Assembly (NCBI GenBank): GCA_029562645.1
Contig: JAKQUI010000073.1
Location: 1 to 38,791 of the forward strand
DNA length: 38,791 nucleotides
Direction: 5' to 3'
Origin: Spirochaetota bacterium
Lineage (GTDB): Bacteria > Spirochaetota > UBA4802 > JAKQUI01
This document shows, in pieces, positions 25,712 to 32,732 of this stretch. Every line of letters begins with the position of its first letter. Within the stretch, counting starts at the first letter, position 1. The notes beneath the pieces are model-generated. The model worked only from the letters and a program-made list of their open reading frames with translations, made no database searches and was not told the origin of the DNA. The position numbers and the translations under genes are program-made.

Positions 25712-25739
25712 ATTGGGTGCGGGAAAAACAGAATGTCAA
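25712..25739 (-). promoter_or_regulatory. Promoter of sensor kinase 4 (weak -10)
   Basis: On the minus strand: TTGACA (25734-25739), 16 bases, CCCAAT (25712-25717), then GGGGCA and the ATG. The spacer is identical to that of module 1. Confidence 0.6.
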
Positions 25740-25755
25740 GTACGATAGGGGTGCT

Positions 25756-25852
25756 TGACCACTATCCCCCGGCCCCGTTCCCCTTCGTTGGGGGAACGGG
25801 GGGCACGGAAGACGCCCTCCCCCTAACGAAGGGGGAGGGCGGGAGGAGGTCA
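25756..25852. repeat. Composite double-hairpin inverted repeat
   Basis: Outer arms TGACC/GGTCA enclose two hairpins: CCCCGTTCCCC/GGGGAACGGGG (25773-25801) and GCCCTCCCCC/GGGGGAGGGC (25814-25840). The two loops (TTCGTT and TAACGAA) are themselves nearly complementary, so the whole can fold as a cruciform. It supplies the stop codon of the neighbouring minus-strand gene and may end its transcript, although no T-run follows. The element at 32,621-32,725 has the same plan. Confidence 0.65.
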
Positions 25853-26737
25853 GTCCAGAGTGATGATTTGCGAAAAGGTGAAGAATTCACCATAATACGA
25901 TTTCCGTACGTCGGTTCGACGCTGGTGGTCGGGACCCCCGAGACGTTTGCCGCCCTCGGGGTAGGTCTTGGAACTCCAGTTGCCCGCTTCATAGGGCCGA
26001 ACGCCTCTTAAGAGCAGGTACTGATTCTCTTCGTAGTCGGTGCTAAACGAGTTTTCATTCACTACAAGACGGCCCGATACGGAATAGGCCGTGCCGATCT
26101 TATAGCGTCCCGCCGCGGCCGCGGAAAGGTTCCGTTTCACGACGAAGGGGACCCCGTAGAAGTTAAAGTTTTCGTCCACCGGCCTTCCGGTGCATCCCCC
26201 GCCCGCGTTCGGGTCGGGAACATAAAATACCGCGGTATAGGTATTGAATTTTCGTTCCACGTTGACGCAGCATACCTGCCGGAACGATATGGGCCGGTTC
26301 TTGTATTTTGCCTGTATGCTTTTCGCTATCGCCTCCTGGGCGGCGGTGGTCTGTCCCTTCATCCGGGCTTTCTCCGCCTGTTCGGCCTTGACGAGCTGGA
26401 TGAACACCTGCTGGTCCGCGGAGGGCCGGGCGGCGGCGAGCTTGCTGGTGAAGGCATTGTTCTCTTCGACGCTTCTGTTTCGCGCGGCGGCGTTGTTCTG
26501 CCTGGTTCTTTGAATCCGCTTCAGTTTGTCGCCGCACACGTATTCCGTGGTCTTTTTTCCCTTTCGGGAGCCCGTCGTAACCCACTGGCAGCTGGACGTG
26601 TTGCATGAAGGAAGCGTCAATCCGGCAAGGATCGCCGCAATCATAAAGACGAAAAACGCACGGCGCGTGGCGAAACATCCCCGTGTTGAAGCAGAGCGAA
26701 TGAAGCGGTTCATCGAGCAATACATGGGTGTTTTCAT
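25850..26737 (-). CDS. Hypothetical lipoprotein
   Basis: I do not recognise this 295-residue protein. A basic N-terminus and hydrophobic segment (FVFMIAAILAGLTLPSC) end in a good lipobox with Cys at about residue 45, so it is probably exported and lipidated. Residues 70-145 are rich in Ala, Gln, Arg and Lys and look helical. The second half has paired cysteines (VCCVNVERKF) and aromatic, beta-rich sequence (TYTAVFYVPDPNAGGGC). ATG 26737 is preceded by GGAGGA at a nine-base distance, which supports this start. It lies upstream of the kinase array on the same strand, separated by a composite palindrome, so co-transcription is unlikely. Confidence 0.7.
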   Translation of the reverse strand: MKTPMYCSMNRFIRSASTRGCFATRRAFFVFMIAAILAGLTLPSCNTSSCQWVTTGSRKGKKTTEYVCGDKLKRIQRTRQNNAAARNRSVEENNAFTSKLAAARPSADQQVFIQLVKAEQAEKARMKGQTTAAQEAIAKSIQAKYKNRPISFRQVCCVNVERKFNTYTAVFYVPDPNAGGGCTGRPVDENFNFYGVPFVVKRNLSAAAAGRYKIGTAYSVSGRLVVNENSFSTDYEENQYLLLRGVRPYEAGNWSSKTYPEGGKRLGGPDHQRRTDVRKSYYGEFFTFSQIITLD

Positions 26738-26821
26738 GTGAAGGAGTCCTCCGTGTAAATGATGTTTTGTCTGCTGGTCCCGGCGGGGGAAACGTCGAAC
26801 TGTTGCGAAACAGGGTTTCCG

Positions 26822-26949
26822 GTCATCGCGAGGTGGGGCTGCGGTGATGCGATCCGGCGCCGTTATCGGAACGGCGCGCTCTTTCGCCGGACATCCGGGT
26901 GGCGTGGGTTGTTTATTTTTTCGGATCGCGTTGTTTCGCTCGCAATGAC
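26822..26949. repeat. MITE-like inverted-repeat element
   Basis: GTCATCGCGAG (26822-26832) and CTCGCAATGAC (26939-26949) form terminal inverted repeats with one mismatch. A second nested pair, GCGATCCG/CGGATCGC, lies inside. Sequences with GTCATTGCGAG ends are common as dispersed intergenic elements in many bacteria. No open frame of interest lies in it. Confidence 0.55.
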
Positions 26950-27092
26950 GTCGGGTTGCGCAACACGTCGAATCATGTCCCGCCGCGGAACCATAAAAAT
27001 TGCATAGCCAAAGATGAATATATAAATCATGGCGTCACGCGTTTTTTTATGGGGGTGATCGCGCCGGCAGGCGCGGGATGGCCCTTTCGAGT

Positions 27093-27290
27093 CCTATGGC
27101 GACCGCGTCGGACAGGCGTTTTCCGCCGAGTCGTAGATGATCCCGGCCTGCTGGCTGCCGTCGGCGAACATCACGGAGAGCTTCCGATGCCCGGTCTGCC
27201 GTCTTCATCGGTCCGGTCCACGACGCGCCCCTGCCGGCCAAGGGGTGTATCGCCTTTGATGATGGCAGGTCGCAAGCGTGGCAGGTTGGG
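27093..27290 (-). pseudogene. Possible decayed coding fragment
   Basis: Two minus-strand frames give protein-like sequence on either side of a probable frameshift near 27,195: LRPAIIKGDTPLGRQGRVVD, then RKLSVMFADGSQQAGIIYD ending in TAG at 27,093. There is no start codon with a ribosome site, and no family was recognised. The bases between it and 27,396 show no gene. Confidence 0.3.
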
Positions 27291-27396
27291 ATTGCCAGCA
27301 TGAGAAAAGCGAATATACTGCCCCGGATTTCCGGTGAAGGGTTTCGATTTATCTCGAAAAAAACTAACAGTTCCCCCCGCGCCTCGTATATAGTAT

Positions 27397-28092
27397 GTGG
27401 ACCGCTATCAGGGAAAATATCGCATTGCGTCAACGCGTTTGAAACAGTGGGATTACGGCGCGAACGGCTGTTATTTTATCACCATGTGTGTACACGATCG
27501 TGTTCGTGCGTTCGGGTGTGTGGAAAACCGAATCATGCGCTTAAATCCCTTTGGCGCCATTGCCGAACGCTATTGGCATGAAATACCCCATCATTTCCCA
27601 TTTGTACTATTGGATGCGTTTGTCGTAATGCCGGACCATGTACACGGAATAATCATTATCGATCGATCCATATGGGCGGGATTGGATCATGCCGACATCG
27701 CGGGACATGACGCCATCGTTGTGGGGCACGATGCCGTCGTTGCGCGACATGGCGCCATCGACGTAGAGACAGGGCATTGCCCTGTCTCTACGTCACAAAA
27801 CGCCCATCACCGAACCCGCGAAAATAACGAAACCAACGCCCGTCACCAAACCCACGTGCATAACGAACCCGACACCCATCGCGACACCCATATGGAAACG
27901 AAACGAAAACGCGGGACGATATCATCGATTATCGGATCGTATAAATCGGTATGCGCAAAAATGATCCATCGAATGCCGGGCGGCGAGCGATTCCGATGGC
28001 AATCGCGATTTTATGATTGCATCATACGAGATGAAGAGTCCTTGCGGGCGGTTCGGAATTATATCGCCAATAATCCAATGCGGTGGGGTTGA
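27397..28092 (+). CDS. REP-associated tyrosine transposase (RAYT, Y1_Tnp family)
   Basis: This single-strand DNA transposase of the IS200-like/TnpA_REP group is the type of enzyme held to mobilise REP palindromes. The 231-residue product has the HUH motif in VMPDHVHGIIII (His81, His83) and a likely catalytic Tyr182 in IIGSYKSVCAK. It ends with the family ending FYDCIIRDEESL...NYIANNPMRW. The start is GTG 27397, with no clear ribosome site. Between HUH and Tyr a low-complexity stretch of about 80 residues is inserted, rich in His, Asp and Asn, and it contains a whole REP palindrome translated as DVETGHCPVSTS. Because the frame and catalytic residues are intact, the enzyme may still be active. 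Confidence 0.88.
   Translation: MDRYQGKYRIASTRLKQWDYGANGCYFITMCVHDRVRAFGCVENRIMRLNPFGAIAERYWHEIPHHFPFVLLDAFVVMPDHVHGIIIIDRSIWAGLDHADIAGHDAIVVGHDAVVARHGAIDVETGHCPVSTSQNAHHRTRENNETNARHQTHVHNEPDTHRDTHMETKRKRGTISSIIGSYKSVCAKMIHRMPGGERFRWQSRFYDCIIRDEESLRAVRNYIANNPMRWG
27760..27794. repeat. Perfect REP palindrome inside the RAYT gene
   Basis: A 16-base-pair perfect stem (GACGTAGAGACAGGGC and its complement) closes loop ATT. It is the longest perfect copy in the window, and it keeps the reading frame of the transposase gene. Confidence 0.9.
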
Positions 28093-28167
28093 AACGGGGC
28101 ATTGCCTCGTCTGTACTCGATAGGGTTGAGATGAATCGTTTGGATTGAAGCGCATTGCCCCGTCTGT
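28089..28167. repeat. Imperfect REP and half-REP after the RAYT gene
   Basis: GAAACGGGGC-ATT-GCCTCGTCTGTAC (28091-28115) is an imperfect copy starting just before the RAYT stop. GCATTGCCCCGTCTGTGCT (28152-28170) holds only the right arm. REPs next to a RAYT gene are the expected arrangement for this family. Confidence 0.7.
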
Positions 28168-28196
28168 GCTTGATGGCCATGGCCGATCGCGCCCGC

Positions 28197-30314
28197 CTAG
28201 TCCTTTACGAGCGCGTGCAAAATCTCGATGCGCTTGTAGAGCCGCTCGAGTTCGCTCATCACCTGCGCGGCGCTCTCCTTGACGGTCTCCATGATGCCGG
28301 TGAGGTGCTCGATGGACTTCGAGACCTCCGCGATGGAGGTCTTCTCCTCCTGCGTGGACGCCGAGATCTTGGATGAGCCCGTGAGGATGCGCTTCATGTT
28401 GTGGCCGATCTCCTCGGTGAGCTTCTCCTGCGCGAGGCACAGGTCCAGGATCGCGTCGATCCCGCGGTTCACGTCGTTCACGGCCTTCTCGATCTCGTCG
28501 ATGGAGCGCGATGAGCGCGCCACCAGCTCCGTCTCGCGCTCGATGTCGGCCACGGTGCCGGCGATGATGCCCTGGATGGTCTTGGCCTGCTGAATGGAGC
28601 TGTCGGCGAGCTTGCCGATCTCGTCGGCCACGACGGCGAAGCCGCGGCCGTACTGCCCGGCGCGCGCGGCCTCGATGGAGGCGTTGAGCGACAGGAGGTT
28701 CGTCTTCTCGGCGATGTCGTTGATGATCTCGGTGATCTCGTTGATCGCGCCGGAGGACTGCTTGATCTTGTTCATGCCGGCGGTGATGTCGTCGAGCTTG
28801 GCGCGGCTCTCGGCGGTCTGGCCCTGGCTGCGGTAGCTCAGCTTCGCCGCGTCCTTCGCCGCCTCGGTGATCTTGCGCAGCGAGTCGACGTACTCGAGCA
28901 GGAGGTCCTGGTTCGAGCGCACCACGTTGTCCTGGCGCGCGGCGTTGTCGGCCACGGACTCGATCGAGGCGGAGACCTCCTCGATCACCGCGGCCGTCTG
29001 GTCCAGGTTGGTCCCCTGTTCGTCCATGTCGTTCTGGAGGTCGGTCGCGGTCTTGCGGAGCGTCTGCGAGAACTCCGTGAGCTCCGAGGCGCTCTCGCGG
29101 ACGCCGGCGAGCATCTCGGAGAGGCTGCGGTTCTTCTCCTCGATCTCGACGCTCGAGATCTGGAGCTTGCGCGCCATCACCGCCGTCTGCATCGACAGGA
29201 TGATGCTGAAGGCGATCATGAGCGACGGATAGGCGAGGTTGATCCAGAAGGACTCGTAGGAGATGAGGTTCGAGATGGCCAGGCTGTCGTGGAGCAGGCA
29301 AACCATGAACAGGATATAGAAGATGAAGACGATGCGGCTCTCCGGCGTTCTCTTGCGAAGCCCGCGCACGATGAGCACCCCCCAGAAGACCTGGCTCAGG
29401 ATCCCGAGGCCGCCGATCACGTCGAAGCGCCAGCCCGTGATGGGGCTCTCCGCGGTGGCGGACACGGAGACGAGGAAGCTGAGTCCCGCCAGGACGAGGA
29501 CGATGATGCGGATGGCCTTGATGCGCACCGAGAGGATGTCCTCGAGGAAAAGATAAATCAGCGATATCTCGATGCTGATGAGCGCGTAGTAGAGCTTGTC
29601 GTGCGTGTTGAAGTCGATGATCACGAAGTCGGGCACGAAGAAATGCGTGGACATGATCGTCCAGAGAAAGGACGTCAGGGCCAGATAGAGCGGCAGGCGC
29701 GAGCGCCGGTCGAAGAGATACATCGTGAGCGCGAAGAGGCCGATGAAGGCGGTGAGGATGCCCATGCCCATGGGGACGTACTCGGCGACAAAGCGCTTGC
29801 GGAACGAGTAGGCGCGCAGCGGCTCGGCGGGGGCGATGAGGGGCGTCCCGTTGAACATCGCGTTCTGGTTGGTGAACATGCGGACGGCGATCACGTTCTC
29901 GCCGCCGTAGTTCACGGCGTCCGGAGGGATAAAATAGGTCCGGTCGATGAACCAGGCGGAGTTGAAGTCCGGATACTCCGATCCCGTCGCGCCCACGAGC
30001 CGCCCGTTGACATAGGTGCGGTCGGTGTCCCATATCTTGCCCAGGCGCACCGCCAGCTCTTTTCCCTTCCACGCCGCGGGCACGGTCACCCGCGCGCGCA
30101 GCCAGAAGTGCTGGCGCCGCTTTTCATTCGACAGGACCGCGGGCAGGCGAATGGCGTCCCAGGCGGCGTCGTCGAAGCCGGGGGCGGCGTGCTCCGGCGC
30201 GTCGGCGCGCGTTATGCGCCAGCCCGTGTCCACGGTCACGGCGTCGTGCGGCGCGCAGCCCGACGCGAGCGCGGCGGCCGCCAGGAGCGCGAGGATCAGC
30301 GTGCGGACTTTCAT
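28197..30314 (-). CDS. 7TM-type methyl-accepting chemotaxis receptor
   Basis: This 705-residue receptor probably feeds the CheA/CheW pathway from the inner membrane. The leader ends in LASGC, a good lipobox with Cys20. Residues 25-180 form a beta-sandwich like that of the sensor kinases in this window (FWLRARVTVP, RTYVNGRLVG). About seven membrane helices span 185-400. The rest is a coiled-coil MCP signalling domain whose conserved tip (EKTNLLSLNASIEAARAG, GRGFAVVADE) lies at about 535-565. No HAMP domain is evident. The ATG at 30314 has only a weak ribosome site, but it lies 19 bases after the TerB-like gene, so the two are probably co-transcribed. The same 7TM plan is known in Leptospira receptors. 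Confidence 0.9.
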   Translation of the reverse strand: MKVRTLILALLAAAALASGCAPHDAVTVDTGWRITRADAPEHAAPGFDDAAWDAIRLPAVLSNEKRRQHFWLRARVTVPAAWKGKELAVRLGKIWDTDRTYVNGRLVGATGSEYPDFNSAWFIDRTYFIPPDAVNYGGENVIAVRMFTNQNAMFNGTPLIAPAEPLRAYSFRKRFVAEYVPMGMGILTAFIGLFALTMYLFDRRSRLPLYLALTSFLWTIMSTHFFVPDFVIIDFNTHDKLYYALISIEISLIYLFLEDILSVRIKAIRIIVLVLAGLSFLVSVSATAESPITGWRFDVIGGLGILSQVFWGVLIVRGLRKRTPESRIVFIFYILFMVCLLHDSLAISNLISYESFWINLAYPSLMIAFSIILSMQTAVMARKLQISSVEIEEKNRSLSEMLAGVRESASELTEFSQTLRKTATDLQNDMDEQGTNLDQTAAVIEEVSASIESVADNAARQDNVVRSNQDLLLEYVDSLRKITEAAKDAAKLSYRSQGQTAESRAKLDDITAGMNKIKQSSGAINEITEIINDIAEKTNLLSLNASIEAARAGQYGRGFAVVADEIGKLADSSIQQAKTIQGIIAGTVADIERETELVARSSRSIDEIEKAVNDVNRGIDAILDLCLAQEKLTEEIGHNMKRILTGSSKISASTQEEKTSIAEVSKSIEHLTGIMETVKESAAQVMSELERLYKRIEILHALVKD

Positions 30315-30333
30315 CCGGTTATCCGGCGGGCGC

Positions 30334-30696
30334 TCACTTTCCCTTCATGAGCGCGGTGATGTTGATCTTCCATTCCTTCCCGACGAGCTTCAGGATCTGC
30401 GCCTCTTCGGGCTTGATGGAGATGTCGGCCAGGGCGATCTCGACGGCGTATTTCAGGATGTCGTTGCGGTGCGTCTCGCTGGTCACGGCGGCGATGACGC
30501 CCCGGAGGTCGTCCAGCGTGCGGACCTCGCGGTCCACCTCGTTGAAGACGTCGGCGAAGTCCTCGAAGCCCTTGCGCTCGGCCAGCTCGTTGAATTTCGC
30601 GATCTCGTTGTCCATGATCACGCCGTCGGCGTGAATGATGAACTTCAGGATCGCGATGATCGCCTTCTTTTCCTGTCGGTTGAATCCCTTGATCAT
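30334..30696 (-). CDS. Small TerB-like helical protein
   Basis: This 120-residue all-helical cytoplasmic protein contains HADGVIMDNEIAKFNEL, resembling the acidic motif of TerB/DjlA-like domains, which bind divalent metal in some relatives. I start it at ATG 30696 because GAGGGGG lies just upstream; the frame is open to 30735 but has no site there. It lies immediately before the 7TM chemotaxis receptor and may act with it, but the role is unknown. Confidence 0.65.
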   Translation of the reverse strand: MIKGFNRQEKKAIIAILKFIIHADGVIMDNEIAKFNELAERKGFEDFADVFNEVDREVRTLDDLRGVIAAVTSETHRNDILKYAVEIALADISIKPEEAQILKLVGKEWKINITALMKGK

Positions 30697-30789
30697 GGCG
30701 CCCCCTCGTGCCGTGGAAATACGGAGAGTGTGCACATGCGGTGAATATTTGCAATACTTTTTATGGTTCCCGGGGCGGCGCGAGGAGGA

Positions 30790-31941
30790 TCACGCGAGCT
30801 GGCGCAGCCGGTGGAGGTCCTGCTCCGTGTGTTGCAGCCATCGCGACCGCATGTCCTGGAGCTTCTCGTAGTGGCCCCCGCGCAGGTACAGGTATTCGAG
30901 CACCTTGCAGCACTGGAAGGCGAGCTCCGTCGCGGCGCCGTAGGGGAGGGCGGGCGGCCCGAAATCGGCCAGTCCCTTTTCGAGGAAGCGCGCCTCGATG
31001 GCGCAAAAGGAATCGTGCACCGCGATGAAGCTCTCGAGCGTCTCCTCGGAGATCCCGCCCGCGGCATTTTTCTGTAAGAGGGCGGTGCGGATGAAATCGT
31101 ACCGGTAGCGCTTTCCGTCGGTTCGGTTGTAGTAGTAGGCGATGAAGTCGTGGTTGCGTCGCAGTTCGGTCCGGTAGGCGTCCAGCGCGGGGACCACGAT
31201 CTCAAGGTGCTCCGGCTTGATGCCGATCCCGCCGGACTCGTACTGGCGCTTGAGCGAGATCTCGTCCAGGCGCAGCCCCGCGTAGGTGGACGAGCGCGTG
31301 AAGAACGGGGCGATGATCTCGCGGTATTTCGAGAAGCCGCGCAACCGCTCGTCGAGCGTGCCGGCGGCGCGGATCGTGCCCGCAATGCGCTCCACCACGG
31401 CGGTGAAATCGGCGTCGAACTCGAAGCACTTTTTATGATAGAACTTCTGGTACGAGGCCATCAGATAGTACAGGTCGCTGATGGAGCGCTTGGCGAGGCT
31501 CAGGAGCAGGTGTTTGAAGTTGAACGGCCCGGCGGCGGCGCCGGCGAGGATCTCCCGGGCGCTCTCGAGCGCGTCGTCGGCCAGGGCCGCGCAGGACTCG
31601 TGGTATTGGAGGCAGGCCAGAAGCGCGTTTTCGATGGTGATGAGGCCGAGGATGTACCGGCTCTCGAAGGCGAGCTCGTCGCCCTTGGATTTCTTGATGT
31701 CGGACAGGCGCTTCTTCTGGTGGTCCGACAGGGAGGCGCCTGCGCCGTGCGCGCGCTCGTAGTCGCTCCAGCTGTCGGGTATCTTGAGGATGCGCCGCAG
31801 GAGCGCGCCGTCCTCCTTGCGCAGCACGTGGCGATAGTAGCGCGCCTTGCGCTCGGTATAGGCGCGCTCGAGCGCCTCGTCGGTATCGGGCGCGTCGGGA
31901 CCGACCGGTCCCCAGGGCGCGTTGTCGTCGTGTCCATCCAT
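30790..31941 (-). CDS. Hypothetical helical protein
   Basis: I do not recognise this 383-residue protein. It appears soluble and mostly alpha-helical, with no signal peptide or membrane segment. Features include a charged N-terminal region (YTERKARYYRHVLRKEDGAL), SDHQKKRLSDIKKSKGDEL, and aromatic-rich segments such as YQKFYHKKCFEF. The frame is open to 32124, but MDGHDD at 31941 is favoured because the upstream part overlaps the promoter of the divergent gene. TTGACA on the minus strand at 31978-31983 could serve as its -35, with a poor -10. It is transcribed toward the TerB-like gene with a 93-base gap. Confidence 0.65.
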   Translation of the reverse strand: MDGHDDNAPWGPVGPDAPDTDEALERAYTERKARYYRHVLRKEDGALLRRILKIPDSWSDYERAHGAGASLSDHQKKRLSDIKKSKGDELAFESRYILGLITIENALLACLQYHESCAALADDALESAREILAGAAAGPFNFKHLLLSLAKRSISDLYYLMASYQKFYHKKCFEFDADFTAVVERIAGTIRAAGTLDERLRGFSKYREIIAPFFTRSSTYAGLRLDEISLKRQYESGGIGIKPEHLEIVVPALDAYRTELRRNHDFIAYYYNRTDGKRYRYDFIRTALLQKNAAGGISEETLESFIAVHDSFCAIEARFLEKGLADFGPPALPYGAATELAFQCCKVLEYLYLRGGHYEKLQDMRSRWLQHTEQDLHRLRQLA

Positions 31942-32009
31942 GCGATCGCTTCGCAGTGGACGCCCCGCGCGCGGCCGTGTCAAGAAAGATATTGATCCGC
32001 GCGCCCCCC

Positions 32010-32038
32010 TTGACAGAAAACACGCGGTATGCGACAAT
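32010..32038 (+). promoter_or_regulatory. Promoter of the DUF2889 gene
   Basis: TTGACA (32010-32015), 17 bases, GACAAT (32033-32038). Transcription would start near 32,045, just before GAGGAGGGG and ATG 32063. Confidence 0.75.
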
Positions 32039-32062
32039 CGCCGCGCGAAGAGGAGGGGCGGC

Positions 32063-32677
32063 ATGGCATCGTTGAAGGAATGCGCGCGCGACCTGGTGCA
32101 CCGGCGCGATATCAGCATCGCCACCTACGCCGTGGACGATCATACCATCATGGCGGAAGGGGCGCTGGTGGACGACCGCACCAACGAGTACCACCTCCTG
32201 TCGGGCGAGGCGCGCCCGGCGGGGATCATCCATCACATGGTGATCCGCGTCCTGGCGGAGGGGCCGGCGCTGATCATCCGGGAGATCGAGGTGGAGATGC
32301 CCGGCGCGCCCCGCGCCGAGTGCGCCGAGACGCGGGACTGCCTGGCCGGAGCGCGCGGCATGGCCATCGGCCCCGGCTTCACGAAGCAGGTGAAGGCGCT
32401 GGCCGGGGGGCCGCGCGGGTGCGCGCACTTGGTGACGCTCCTGCTCGCGATCGCGCCGGCGATCATTCAGGGCTACTGGGCCCATCGCGCCCGCCGCCGG
32501 GTGACGGCCGATACCGCGGCCCCCCGGAAGAAAATGGACGGCATGCTCAGGAACACCTGCCATGTATGGCGCGAGGACGGCCCCACCTACGCGAAGCTGA
32601 TGCGGCATCTGGACGGGGAAACCTCATCCCCCCAGCCCCCTTCTCCCGCAGGAGAAGGGGGAGCGCTTAAGAGGTAA
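32063..32677 (+). CDS. DUF2889 family protein
   Basis: This 204-residue protein fits the DUF2889 family, whose function is unknown. Typical elements are RRDISIATYAVDDHTIMAEG, VDDRTNEYH, IHHMVIRVLAEGP, EMPGAPRAEC and GFTKQVKALAGGPRGCAHL. ATG 32063 is chosen over longer readings because GGAGGGG lies eight bases upstream and a good promoter ends at 32,038. The last ~20 residues (SSPQPPSPAGEGGALKR) are simply the translation of a palindromic element, so the original C-terminus has been replaced or extended. proA follows 55 bases later on the same strand and is probably co-transcribed. Confidence 0.8.
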   Translation: MASLKECARDLVHRRDISIATYAVDDHTIMAEGALVDDRTNEYHLLSGEARPAGIIHHMVIRVLAEGPALIIREIEVEMPGAPRAECAETRDCLAGARGMAIGPGFTKQVKALAGGPRGCAHLVTLLLAIAPAIIQGYWAHRARRRVTADTAAPRKKMDGMLRNTCHVWREDGPTYAKLMRHLDGETSSPQPPSPAGEGGALKR

Positions 32678-32725
32678 TGTATTGGAATCTCCCCTCTCCT
32701 ATGGGAGAGGGGCCGGGGGTGAGGT
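32621..32725. repeat. Composite double-hairpin inverted repeat
   Basis: Outer arms ACCTCA/TGAGGT enclose hairpins CCCCCTTCTCC/GGAGAAGGGGG (32636-32661) and CCCCTCTCC/GGAGAGGGG (32691-32712). The left part encodes the end and stop codon of the DUF2889 gene. The right end (GTGAGG) may serve as the ribosome site of proA. The plan matches 25,756-25,852. Confidence 0.7.
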
Positions 32726-32732
32726 TAAAACC

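Noticed and set aside
27047-27433. A 128-codon minus-strand gene upstream of the RAYT gene
   Set aside because: The frame has no ribosome site, overlaps the RAYT start, and the protein-like parts lie in two other frames. It is listed only as a possible decayed fragment.
42-28167. A CRISPR array made from the repeated palindromes
   Set aside because: Copies are irregularly spaced over 28 kb, some lie within genes, there are no uniform spacers, and no cas genes are present.
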